A DNA stretch of 64,000 nucleotides from NCBI RefSeq assembly GCF_003931875.1, contig NZ_CP034245.1, forward strand, positions 620,001 through 684,000. Reading direction: 5' to 3'. How positions within the stretch are numbered: position 1 is the first letter of the stretch; each line of letters opens with the position of its first letter. Positions 50,976-60,814 of this stretch are shown piece by piece. A program made the translations under genes and the position numbers. The notes under the pieces are model-generated. The model ran no database searches. It saw only the letters and a program-made list of their open reading frames with translations, and was not told where the DNA came from. The stretch is from Microbacterium sp. 10M-3C3 (GTDB lineage Bacteria; Actinomycetota; Actinomycetes; Actinomycetales; Microbacteriaceae).

Positions 50976-52406
50976 GATCAGGTACTGGCTCAGGCCGCGG
51001 CGCAGGTATCGGCCGTCACCGGCGGCGCCGAGGTAGGCGCCGTCGTCGACGATGACCTTGCCGCGGGAGACGACGGTGTCGACGTGCCCGTCGACCTCGA
51101 ACCCCTCCCACGCGGAGTAGTCCATGTTCATGTGGTGCGTGTCGACCGAGATCGTGGTGTGCCCGTTCGGGTCGTACACGACGACGTCGGCGTCGGCGCC
51201 CGGCTGGATGACGCCCTTCCGGCCGTACAGGCCGAACATGCGCGCGGGGGTCGTGCTCGTGATCTCCACCCACCGCTCGAGGGTCAGCTGTCCCGTGACG
51301 ACGCCCTGGTAGAGCAGGTCCATCCGGTGCTCGACCGAGCCGATGCCGTTCGGGATGGCCCGGAAGTCGTCGCGGCCGAGCTCCTTCTGGCCCTTCATGC
51401 AGAACGGGCAGTGATCGGTGGAGACCATCTGGAGATCGTTGGTGCGCAGCGCCTGCCACATGTGGTGCTGGTGCCCTTCGGCGCGCGAGCGCAGCGGCGT
51501 CGAGCACACCCACTTGGCACCCTCGAACGCCCCCCATTCCTCGCTGAAGGCGCCGAGCTGGTCTTCGAGCGACTGGTACAGGTACTGCGGGCACGTCTCG
51601 CCGAAGACGTTCCACCCCTGGTCGCGCGCCCACGCGAGCTGGTCGACCGCCTGCTTGGCCGACACGTGCACGACGTACAGCGGCGCGCCGGTGAGGTTCG
51701 CGAGCATGATCGCGCGGTGCGTGGCCTCCTCCTCCATCTGCCACGCCCGCGCCATGCCGTGGTAGTACGGCGCGATCTTGCCGGCCTCGGCCAGCTGCGC
51801 GGCGAGCACGTCGATCGCGGGCCCGTTCTCGGCGTGCATCATCGTGAGCAGTCCGGTCTCGGCGGATTTCTGCATGGCCCGCAGGATCTGGCCGTCGTCG
51901 GAGTAGAACACCCCCGGGTACGCCATGAAGAGCTTGAACGAGGTGACGCCCTCGTCCACGAGGGTGTCCATCGCCCGCAGCGACGCGTCGTCCACACCGC
52001 CGATGATCTGGTGGAAGCCGTAGTCGATCGCGCACGTGCCGGCGGCCTTCTCGTGCCACGCGGCCAGTCCGTCCTCCACGCGTTCGCCCGTCCGCTGCAC
52101 GGCGAAATCGATGATCGAGGTGGTGCCGCCCCACGCCGCCGCGCGCGTGCCGGTCTCGAACGTGTCGGATGCGCTCGTGCCGCCGAACGGCAGCTCCATG
52201 TGGGTGTGCGCGTCGATGCCGCCCGGGATGACGTACTTTCCGGTCGCGTCGATGACCGTGTCGACGTTCGCGGCGACATCGAATCCCAGAAGGGTCGAGC
52301 CGGGTGCGAGCACGGCCGCGATCGTCTCGCCGTCGATCAGGACGTCAGCTTTGGTGCGGCCCGTCGCCGAGACCACGGTCCCGCCGCGGATGAGGGTCTT
52401 CGCCAT
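50973..52406 (-). CDS. hydA: Dihydropyrimidinase / hydantoinase
   Basis: A 477-residue cyclic amidohydrolase (start MAKTLIRGGTVVSATGRTKA). Metal ligands in PGGIDAHTHMELPFGGTSAS (His67, His69), carbamylated lysine in GVTSFKLFMAYPGVFYSDDG (Lys158), and further His/Asp residues in PLYVVHVSAKQAV and STDHCPFCMKGQKELGRDDF. It opens dihydrouracil, dihydrothymine or hydantoins to N-carbamoyl acids. Directly downstream of the carbamoyl-amide hydrolase gene (one base between stop and start), giving consecutive pathway steps. Confidence 0.95.
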   Translation of the reverse strand: MAKTLIRGGTVVSATGRTKADVLIDGETIAAVLAPGSTLLGFDVAANVDTVIDATGKYVIPGGIDAHTHMELPFGGTSASDTFETGTRAAAWGGTTSIIDFAVQRTGERVEDGLAAWHEKAAGTCAIDYGFHQIIGGVDDASLRAMDTLVDEGVTSFKLFMAYPGVFYSDDGQILRAMQKSAETGLLTMMHAENGPAIDVLAAQLAEAGKIAPYYHGMARAWQMEEEATHRAIMLANLTGAPLYVVHVSAKQAVDQLAWARDQGWNVFGETCPQYLYQSLEDQLGAFSEEWGAFEGAKWVCSTPLRSRAEGHQHHMWQALRTNDLQMVSTDHCPFCMKGQKELGRDDFRAIPNGIGSVEHRMDLLYQGVVTGQLTLERWVEITSTTPARMFGLYGRKGVIQPGADADVVVYDPNGHTTISVDTHHMNMDYSAWEGFEVDGHVDTVVSRGKVIVDDGAYLGAAGDGRYLRRGLSQYLI

Positions 52407-52407
52407 G

Positions 52408-53256
52408 TCACGGCCTCGCGATCTTCTCGTAGCTGTCGGGGCGCCGGTCGCGGTAGAACTGCCAGTCGTCTCGCATCTGCCGCACCATGTCGAGGTCGAG
52501 ATCGCGCACCAGGATCTCCTCGTGCTCGCCCGACCCGCGCTCGCCGACGAAGTTGCCGCGGGGGTCGATCACCTGGCTCGTGCCGTAGAAGTCGACGGCC
52601 AGGTCGCCGTACTCGTTGTCCTCGCGCCCGACGCGATTGGGCTGGAGCACGAAGTAGCCGTTCGCGACGGCCGCCGCCGGTCCCTCCACCTCCCACAGGC
52701 GGTTGGACAGTCCGGGCTTGGTGGCGTTGGGGTTGAAGACCATGTGCGCGTCGTTCAAGCCCAGTTCGCGCCAGCCCTCCGGGAAGTGGCGGTCGTAGCA
52801 GATGTACATGCCGATGCGCCCGACGGCGGTGTCGAACACGGGGTAGCCGAGGTTGCCCGGCCGGAAGTAGAACTTCTCCCAGAAGCGGTCGAGGTGCGGC
52901 AGGTGGTGCTTGCGGTACTTGCCGAGGATCGTGCCGTCGGCGTCGACGAGCACGGCGGTGTTGTAATACACCCCGGTCTCAGCCTCCTCGTAGATCGGCA
53001 GGACCATGACGGTGCCGAGCTCGCGCGCGACGGCGGCGAAGCGCTGGACGATCGGCCCGTCGGCGGGCTCGGCGAGGCGGTAGTACTTCTGGTCTTGCGT
53101 GATGCCGAAGTACGGACCGTAGAAGAGCTCCTGGAAGCAGATCACCTGAGCGCCCTGCGCGGCGGCGTCGCGGGCGAACCCTTCGTGCTTGTCGAGCATC
53201 GAGGCGGTGTCGCCGGTCCACGTGGTCTGGGTGATGGCTGCGCGTACGGTGGTCAT
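52408..53256 (-). CDS. Nitrilase-superfamily amidohydrolase (probable N-carbamoyl-beta-alanine amidase)
   Basis: A 282-residue enzyme starting MTTVRAAITQTTWTGDTASM. Catalytic triad Glu43 (ICFQELFYGPYF), Lys116 (LGKYRKHHLPHLD) and Cys153 (IGMYICYDRHFPE), as in beta-ureidopropionases and N-carbamoyl-D-amino acid amidases. It would release beta-alanine, CO2 and ammonia from the dihydropyrimidinase product. First gene of the operon; its upstream region (53257-53443) shows no clear promoter or operator. Confidence 0.92.
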   Translation of the reverse strand: MTTVRAAITQTTWTGDTASMLDKHEGFARDAAAQGAQVICFQELFYGPYFGITQDQKYYRLAEPADGPIVQRFAAVARELGTVMVLPIYEEAETGVYYNTAVLVDADGTILGKYRKHHLPHLDRFWEKFYFRPGNLGYPVFDTAVGRIGMYICYDRHFPEGWRELGLNDAHMVFNPNATKPGLSNRLWEVEGPAAAVANGYFVLQPNRVGREDNEYGDLAVDFYGTSQVIDPRGNFVGERGSGEHEEILVRDLDLDMVRQMRDDWQFYRDRRPDSYEKIARP

Positions 53257-53443
53257 GCGGTGCCTTCCGTGTCGTCTCGGCGCGTCCCCCGTCGGATGTG
53301 CCGCGGCCCCTTCGTCGATCCTGTGATCGTGGTCGGTCGACGTTTCGCCGTCGTTTCCGCCCGTGTCGGGGTCGTAAAAGCATGCTCTCGGGGGGTCGGC
53401 TGGGCAATGCCGGCGTGGCGAGGATGCGGGGTAGGGTTCGGGG

Positions 53444-54400
53444 ATGACGCCCGGAACCGAGCTGCCCGACGTCGGCGCGGACGGCGAGGGCGTCACGATC
53501 CTCGTGAACCCGGGCTCGGGCACCGCGGTGGTGCGCTCCGATCCGCTGCCGACGGTCCGTCGCCGACTCCCCGCCGCGCGGATCGTCGAGCTCGACGACG
53601 GCCAGCGCCTCGACGACGCGGTCGCGGACGCGTTCGCCTCGTCGCATCCGCCGCGCGTCCTCGGCATCCTCGGCGGTGACGGCTCGGTGTCGCGGGCCGC
53701 GCATCTCGCCCGCGCGCACGAGGTGCCGCTGCTCGCACTCGCGGGCGGAACGTTCAACCACTTCGCACGCGCGGCGGGGATCGGCGCGGTCGACGACGCG
53801 CTCGCCGCGTTCGCGGCGGGATCGCTCCGCTCGATCGCGGTCGCGGAGGTCGCCGTCGACGGCGGTGATCCCGTCACCGTGCTCAACGCGGTCTCGCTCG
53901 GGGCGTACCCCCAGTTCCTCGCCGAGCGCACCCGCCGCGGGAGCCTCGGCAAGTGGCTCGGCGGCGTCGTCGCGACCTGGCAGGAGCTGCGCAGTGCCCG
54001 ACCGATCGACATCGCGCGCGACGGCCGGCGCGCACGGGTGTGGTCGGTGTTCGTGAGCGTCGGACGCAACGACCCCGACCGCCACGCGATGATGCAGCGC
54101 GCGGGCCTGGACGACGCCGTGCTCGACGTGCGCATCCACCACGCCCGCGGCTCCCGGCTGCGCGCGATGGCGTCGCTCGCGTTCGGACGCCGCACGCTCG
54201 CGGTGCTCCGCGCGCTGCGCGTCCTGCCGCCCGCGTCGGAGTTCGAGCGCGCGGTCGAGACCCGGTGGGAGGTGCGCGTCGGGCCGGATGCCGCACCCGA
54301 CGTCTTCGTACACGACGGCGAGCTCGAAGAGGTCTCGCGCGATGGGTTCACGCTCGCGGTGCGCGCCGTTGCCGACGGGCTGCGCGTCTACGCACCCTGA
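53444..54400 (+). CDS. Diacylglycerol-kinase-family lipid kinase-like protein
   Basis: A 318-residue protein with the DAGK catalytic glycine motif VLGILGGDGSVSRAAHL and LLALAGGTFNHFARAAGI, followed by the C-terminal beta-sandwich typical of DgkB/YegS-type kinases. The substrate motif fits lipid kinases acting on diacylglycerol or related lipids at the membrane surface. Start MTPGTELPDVGADGEGVTIL. The gene is divergent from the pyrimidine operon and separate from the two-component genes downstream. Confidence 0.88.
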   Translation: MTPGTELPDVGADGEGVTILVNPGSGTAVVRSDPLPTVRRRLPAARIVELDDGQRLDDAVADAFASSHPPRVLGILGGDGSVSRAAHLARAHEVPLLALAGGTFNHFARAAGIGAVDDALAAFAAGSLRSIAVAEVAVDGGDPVTVLNAVSLGAYPQFLAERTRRGSLGKWLGGVVATWQELRSARPIDIARDGRRARVWSVFVSVGRNDPDRHAMMQRAGLDDAVLDVRIHHARGSRLRAMASLAFGRRTLAVLRALRVLPPASEFERAVETRWEVRVGPDAAPDVFVHDGELEEVSRDGFTLAVRAVADGLRVYAP

Positions 54401-54486
54401 CGACCGGCGGCCTGACGACCGTCGGCCGATCAAGGTACATCTTCCGGCGGATGCTGCGCGGGTGAGCGCCGCGTAGCCTCGGAGGG

Positions 54487-55701
54487 ATGTTCCGAGCCCT
54501 GCGTCCGTTCCAGATCGTCACCGATCTGGTGCTGGCAGGACTCTTCGCCCTCGTCGTGCTGCCGATCGAGTACAGCACCGGCGGGTTCACCGCGACGGCC
54601 GCCGTCGGTGCGCTCGCCGGCGCGATCGTGCTCACCGCCGCCCTCGCGGTGCGGCGCTGGTCGCCGGGCCTCGCGCTCGCGCTGGCGTGGCTGGCCGCGA
54701 TCGTGCAGATGGCGACCCAGAATCAGCCGCGCGTGAGCGATGTCGCGATCTTCGCGGTGCTGTACGTCACCGCCGCGTACGGCTCGCGGTGGGTCTACTG
54801 GCTGGGGCTGGCGTCGGCGATCGTGGGCGCGGTGGTGGTCACCGTCTACATCTTCCTGGGGTTCACCGACGTCTCCTGGGCGAGCCTGCCTCTCGCCTTC
54901 GCGGTGCTCGTGGCGGCGACCTTCGCACTCGGCCTGTCGTGGGTGACCGGTGCCCTCGTGCGTGCGGCGGTGCGGGGTGCGCAGGCCCGCCGCGAGCGCG
55001 CCGTGGCGGAGGCCGAGGCGGCGATCGAGCAGGAGCGCGTGCGCATCGCGCGCGACATGCACGACGTCGTGGCCCACTCGCTGGCGGTCGTCATCGCACA
55101 GGCCGACGGCGCGCGCTACGCCGCCGCATCCGACCCGGATGCCGCGGCGGAGGCGCTCGCGACGATCTCGACCACCGCGCGGGCCGCCCTCGGCGACGTG
55201 CGCCTCCTGCTGACGCAGCTGCGCCACAGCGAGGGAGCCGGGCCGCAGCCGCAGCTGGCCGATGTCGAGGGGCTGTATGCGCAGGTGCGCGCGGCGGGCG
55301 TGGGTCTGCACGTCGAGGTCGATCCGATGCCGCGCGCCGAGCCGTCGGCGGCGGTGCAGCTCGCCGTGTACCGCATCCTCCAGGAGGCGCTGACGAACGC
55401 GCTGCGCCATGGGACCGTGCGCGAGGACGCCGGCGGCGTCGCGGTGCGGCTGGCGTGGCACGAGGATCGCGTCGAGCTGGATGTCTCGAATCCGTTCTCT
55501 CCGGCCTCCGCGCCGGCCGCGCCCGCGCCCGGACACGGGCTGATCGGCATGCGCGAGCGCGCGCAGCTGGCCGGCGGAACGCTGTGGGCCGGCCCCGAGG
55601 GGACGACCTGGCACGTGCGCTCGACACTCCCGCTCGCGACGACGCCCGAATTCGCAGGTCCGGGGGCTTCTCGCGACCGGACGGGGGAGGAGCGCGCATG
55701 A
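54487..55701 (+). CDS. Sensor histidine kinase (HisKA_3/NarL-associated type)
   Basis: A 404-residue membrane kinase starting MFRALRPFQIVTDLVLAGLF. Five or six transmembrane helices occupy residues 10-160 without a large extracellular domain; then a coiled region and the phosphoacceptor EQERVRIARDMHDVVAHSLA (His192), and HATPase motifs ILQEALTNALRHG and GHGLIGMRERAQLAGGT. The lack of an external sensor suggests it detects a membrane-level signal or the ABC transporter state. Overlaps its response regulator by 4 bp. Confidence 0.93.
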   Translation: MFRALRPFQIVTDLVLAGLFALVVLPIEYSTGGFTATAAVGALAGAIVLTAALAVRRWSPGLALALAWLAAIVQMATQNQPRVSDVAIFAVLYVTAAYGSRWVYWLGLASAIVGAVVVTVYIFLGFTDVSWASLPLAFAVLVAATFALGLSWVTGALVRAAVRGAQARRERAVAEAEAAIEQERVRIARDMHDVVAHSLAVVIAQADGARYAAASDPDAAAEALATISTTARAALGDVRLLLTQLRHSEGAGPQPQLADVEGLYAQVRAAGVGLHVEVDPMPRAEPSAAVQLAVYRILQEALTNALRHGTVREDAGGVAVRLAWHEDRVELDVSNPFSPASAPAAPAPGHGLIGMRERAQLAGGTLWAGPEGTTWHVRSTLPLATTPEFAGPGASRDRTGEERA

Positions 55702-56330
55702 TCCGGGTCGTGCTCGTGGACGATCAGGCGCTGTTCCGCGCCGGCATCCGCATGGTGATCGACTCGCAGCCCGACCTCGAGGTCGTAGGCGAGGCCGCCG
55801 ACGGCGCCGAGGCCCTCGCGGTGTGCGTGACCACACGCCCCGACGTCGTGCTCATGGACATCCGCATGCCCGGCATGGACGGGCTGACGGCGACCGCCGA
55901 GCTGCTCGCGCGGCCCGACCCGCCGCACATCGTGATGCTCACGACGTTCGACCTCGACGAGGCGGCGGCGCGCGCCATCCGCCAGGGCGCGAGCGGGTTC
56001 CTCCTCAAAGACGCCGACCCCGAGTTCCTGCTCGCGGCGATCCGTACCGTGCACGCGGGCTCGGCCGTCATCGCGGCGAGCGCGACCCGCGAGCTGTTCG
56101 CCGCGGGCGCCGAGCGCCGCCCGGCCCCCGCGTCGTGGCGCACGCTCACCGACCGCGAGCGGGAGGTGTTCGCCCTGGCCGCGAAGGGGCTCAGCAACGC
56201 CGAGATCGCCGCGTCGGAGTTCCTCTCCGAGGCGACCGTGAAGACCCACATCAGCCGCATCCTCGCGAAGCTGGGCCTGCGCGACCGCGTGCAGCTCGTC
56301 GTGTTCGCCTACGACCACGGGTTGGTCTGA
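55698..56330 (+). CDS. LuxR/NarL-family response regulator
   Basis: A 210-residue regulator starting MIRVVLVDDQALFRAGIRMV. Receiver domain with phosphoacceptor Asp54 (DVVLMDIRMPGMDGL) and Lys in SGFLLKDADPEF, then a LuxR-type helix-turn-helix (LTDREREVFALAAKGLSNAE; FLSEATVKTHISRILAKLGL). Partner of the upstream kinase through an ATGA overlap; the likely targets are the two ABC genes downstream. Confidence 0.95.
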   Translation: MIRVVLVDDQALFRAGIRMVIDSQPDLEVVGEAADGAEALAVCVTTRPDVVLMDIRMPGMDGLTATAELLARPDPPHIVMLTTFDLDEAAARAIRQGASGFLLKDADPEFLLAAIRTVHAGSAVIAASATRELFAAGAERRPAPASWRTLTDREREVFALAAKGLSNAEIAASEFLSEATVKTHISRILAKLGLRDRVQLVVFAYDHGLV

Positions 56331-56411
56331 CCCGGCGTCATCCTCGCGGCGGATGCAGGTGCATCCCGCGGCCGACGCGGCAAGACCGGCGCTCTTCCTA
56401 GCGTCGAGGGC

Positions 56412-57176
56412 ATGGAGATCACATCGACCGACCTGGGCCTGGCCGCCCGGGTGCAGCAGCTCACGAAGACCTACGGCGCGGGCGATTCCGCCGTGCGCGC
56501 GCTCGACGGCGTCAGCGTCGGCATCCGTCGCGCGCAGTTCACCGCGATCATGGGACCGTCGGGTTCGGGGAAGTCGACCCTCATGCACGTGATGGCGGGG
56601 CTCGACGCGCCGACGACCGGTCGCGCATGGATCGGCGACACCGAGATCACGGGCCTTGGTGACCTCGACCTGACGATCCTGCGGCGGCGCCGGGTCGGTT
56701 TCGTGTTCCAGTCGTTCAACCTCGTCCCCACCCTCGACGTGATGGCCAACATCCTGCTGCCCTTCGACCTCGACGGCCGGCGTCCCTCGGCCCTCGAGCG
56801 GGCTCGGATCGACGGGCTCGTCGAGACCCTCGGGCTGCAGGCGCGGCTGCGTCACCGGCCGCACGAGCTCTCGGGCGGACAGCAGCAGCGTGTCGCGATC
56901 GCCCGCGCCCTCGCGACGGCGCCCGACCTGGTGTTCGCCGACGAGCCCACCGGCAACCTCGACTCGCGGTCGGGGCGCGACGTGCTGCGGCTCCTCGCGG
57001 AGGCCAGCGCGCAGCACGGGCAGTCGATCGCGATGGTCACGCACGACCCGGTCGCGGCCTCCTACGCCGATCGGGTGCTCTTCCTCGGCGACGGCCGGGT
57101 GGTCGCCGACAAGCCGCGGCAGACGCCCGAGCAGATCTCGGCGCACATGCTCGAGGCCGAGGCGGTGGCCCGATGA
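56412..57176 (+). CDS. MacB/LolD-type ABC ATP-binding protein
   Basis: A 254-residue ATPase with Walker [10 protein letters not shown] (48-56), Q-loop [20 protein letters not shown], signature [15 protein letters not shown] and Walker [21 protein letters not shown]. The PTGNLDS sequence marks the LolD/MacB/FtsE-type subfamily that pairs with FtsX-like permeases. Overlaps the permease gene by four bases (ATGA). Confidence 0.94.
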   Translation: MEITSTDLGLAARVQQLTKTYGAGDSAVRALDGVSVGIRRAQFTAIMGPSGSGKSTLMHVMAGLDAPTTGRAWIGDTEITGLGDLDLTILRRRRVGFVFQSFNLVPTLDVMANILLPFDLDGRRPSALERARIDGLVETLGLQARLRHRPHELSGGQQQRVAIARALATAPDLVFADEPTGNLDSRSGRDVLRLLAEASAQHGQSIAMVTHDPVAASYADRVLFLGDGRVVADKPRQTPEQISAHMLEAEAVAR

Positions 57177-58633
57177 CCGCCGTCGCCGCCGACACGCGGA
57201 GGCCGCGGCTCTCCGCACCCGCGCGCCTGTCGTGGCTTCACGATCGGGGGATGGGGGCGAGCGTCCTCGTCGCCGGGCTGTCGTCCGCGTTCGGCGTGGT
57301 GCTGCTTGCCGCGACCGGCTTCATCGGCGCGGTCCTGCGGGCCGATCCGTACATCGGCCAGAGCGAGACCCTGGCGTTCGTCGTCGGGTTCCTCTCGGTC
57401 ATCCTCATCGGCGTCGCGGTGTACGTCGCCGCGATCGTCACGGCGAACACGTTCGCGACGGTCGTCGCCGGCCGCACGCGCCGCATCGCGCTGCTCCGCC
57501 TCATCGGCGCGTCGGCCCGTTCGCAGCGCGCCGAGATCGCGCGGCAGGGTCTCGTGGTCGGCGCGCTGGGAGCTGCGGCGGGCATGGTCGCGGGCGTCGC
57601 GCTCAGCGCGGCCGGGGCATCCGTCGGGCTCGGCCTGCTGGGGCTGCGCGGCGTCGAATACGCACCGGTGCAGCCGGCGCTGCTGGCCCCGGTCGTCATC
57701 GTGGCGCTCACGACGTGGGCGGCGGCGTGGGCGGGCTCGCGACGCGTGCTGGCGGTCACACCGCTGCAGGCCCTCGGTGGATCGGTGGAGCAGACGCACG
57801 AGACGCTGCGCGCGCGCACTGGGCGCAACCTCGCTGCCGTCGTGCTGTTCGCGATCGGCGCGGCGCTGCTCGCGCTCGGGATCCTCGCGGGCCTCGTCAC
57901 CCCGCTCGGGGTGGCCGTGTCGTTCGTGGGCGGGTTGCTCTCGTTCACGGGCCTCGTGCTCGGGTCGACGCTCGTCATGCCGCCCGCGCTCCGTGTCGTC
58001 GGGCGACTGTTCGGTCGCTCGGCGCCGGCGCGGCTGGCGGCGGAGAACGCGCTGCGCTACCCCGAGCGCTCGAGCCGCATGTCGATCGGCGTCGTGATCG
58101 GCGTGACGCTCGTGATGATGTTCGCGACCGCCCTCGAGACGGTGAAGGCGGTCGCCGCGGCGTCGGCGGGTGGCGAGCTCGACCCGCAGTTCGGGGCCGT
58201 GATCGACTCGTTCTCGGCGATCATGATGGCGCTCGTCGCGGTCAGCGCGGTCATCGCGGCGGTCGGGCTCGTGAACCTGCTCACCCTCGGTGTGGTGCAG
58301 CGGCGGCGCGAACTGGGCCTGCTGCGCGCCCTCGGCGTCTCCAACGCGCAGGTGCGCCGCATGGTGCTCATCGAGGCGGCGCACGTCACGATCACGGCGC
58401 TCGCCGTCGGGCTCGTGCTCGGGATCGCGTACGGCTGGGCGGGCGCGCAGTCGGTGCTCGGCTCGGTGCGGGTGCCCCCGGCATGGGAGTCGCCCACCTT
58501 CGTGCTGCCCGCCGTGCCGCTCGTGCCGCTGCTCGTCGTCGTGGGGGCGACCGCGGCGCTCACGCTCGTGGCCGCGGTCGTGCCGACGCGGCTGGCCACG
58601 CGTGTCGCTCCTGTCGCCGCGCTCGCCGAATAG
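57173..58633 (+). CDS. FtsX-like ABC permease
   Basis: A 486-residue permease with two FtsX-like halves: VAVYVAAIVTANTFATVVAG and RRIALLRLIGASARSQRAEI in the first, VQRRRELGLLRALGVSNAQV in the second. About eight to ten transmembrane helices. The family moves lipids, lipoproteins or antimicrobial peptides mechanically. With the kinase/regulator pair it resembles peptide- or envelope-stress-sensing export modules; the real substrate is not known. Confidence 0.92.
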   Translation: MTAVAADTRRPRLSAPARLSWLHDRGMGASVLVAGLSSAFGVVLLAATGFIGAVLRADPYIGQSETLAFVVGFLSVILIGVAVYVAAIVTANTFATVVAGRTRRIALLRLIGASARSQRAEIARQGLVVGALGAAAGMVAGVALSAAGASVGLGLLGLRGVEYAPVQPALLAPVVIVALTTWAAAWAGSRRVLAVTPLQALGGSVEQTHETLRARTGRNLAAVVLFAIGAALLALGILAGLVTPLGVAVSFVGGLLSFTGLVLGSTLVMPPALRVVGRLFGRSAPARLAAENALRYPERSSRMSIGVVIGVTLVMMFATALETVKAVAAASAGGELDPQFGAVIDSFSAIMMALVAVSAVIAAVGLVNLLTLGVVQRRRELGLLRALGVSNAQVRRMVLIEAAHVTITALAVGLVLGIAYGWAGAQSVLGSVRVPPAWESPTFVLPAVPLVPLLVVVGATAALTLVAAVVPTRLATRVAPVAALAE

Positions 58634-58648
58634 CCGGGGCACCCCGGC
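58633..58648. terminator. Terminator hairpin after the FtsX permease
   Basis: GCCGGGG (58633-58639) and CCCCGGC (58642-58648), perfect 7-bp stem on a two-base loop, followed by TTCTC. Located at the stop of the operon and facing the convergent gene. Confidence 0.6.
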
Positions 58649-58657
58649 TTCTCGGCC

Positions 58658-59170
58658 TCAGGCGGGCTCGGAGTCGGTGGGCGGCTCGGGGTCGTGCGCC
58701 CAGGACGGCGCGAGCGCGCGGATGCGGGCGGCCCGCCACTGCCACGCGGTCCACAGCACGGGCCACAGCGCCGGAGCGGCCGCGCCGCCGATCACGAGCC
58801 GGTCGCGCCACAGCGTCTTGCCGGGCTCGCCCGGAGCGGCCGACACGGCCATCTGGTGATCCCACACGTCGAGCGCGGCGAGGGGTCCCGTCAGCGGGAT
58901 GCCGCTGTCGCGGAAGATGCGCACCGGCCCGTTCGCGTCTTCGGTCTCGCGCTCGCTCACCGAGATGAGCTGGCGACCCGTGGGTACGAGCCCTCCCACC
59001 GACAGCTGCACCGGCAGGTCGGTCCCGGGGGCGAAGGTCGGCGGCGCGTCCACGAGCGGGTCCATCCCGAGCAGCGGCCCGTACAGCTCGGCGACGGCCG
59101 TGGGGGAGTGCAGGGCGCGCCACGCCGCATCCGGGTCGCAGTCGATGATGAGCTTCAGCAGGATCCGCAT
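58658..59170 (-). CDS. SRPBCC-like hypothetical protein
   Basis: A 170-residue protein starting MRILLKLIIDCDPDAAWRAL, i.e. a beta strand followed by the helix-loop typical of START/SRPBCC (polyketide cyclase-like) domains, with LHSPTAVAELYGPLLGMDPL and a C-terminal helix ALWPVLWTAWQWRAARIRAL. These domains bind hydrophobic ligands. No direct functional link to the neighbours. Confidence 0.65.
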   Translation of the reverse strand: MRILLKLIIDCDPDAAWRALHSPTAVAELYGPLLGMDPLVDAPPTFAPGTDLPVQLSVGGLVPTGRQLISVSERETEDANGPVRIFRDSGIPLTGPLAALDVWDHQMAVSAAPGEPGKTLWRDRLVIGGAAAPALWPVLWTAWQWRAARIRALAPSWAHDPEPPTDSEPA

Positions 59171-59225
59171 CGCCCCATCCTCGCCGGTCTCGCTCCGGAT
59201 GCGGCGGGGTTGCGCCCCGCCCCCG

Positions 59226-60770
<1,545 letters not shown>

Positions 60771-60814
60771 GGTGTTCCCTTCTGGATGTCGCAGGTGGCG
60801 AGCGGTGGCCCGCG

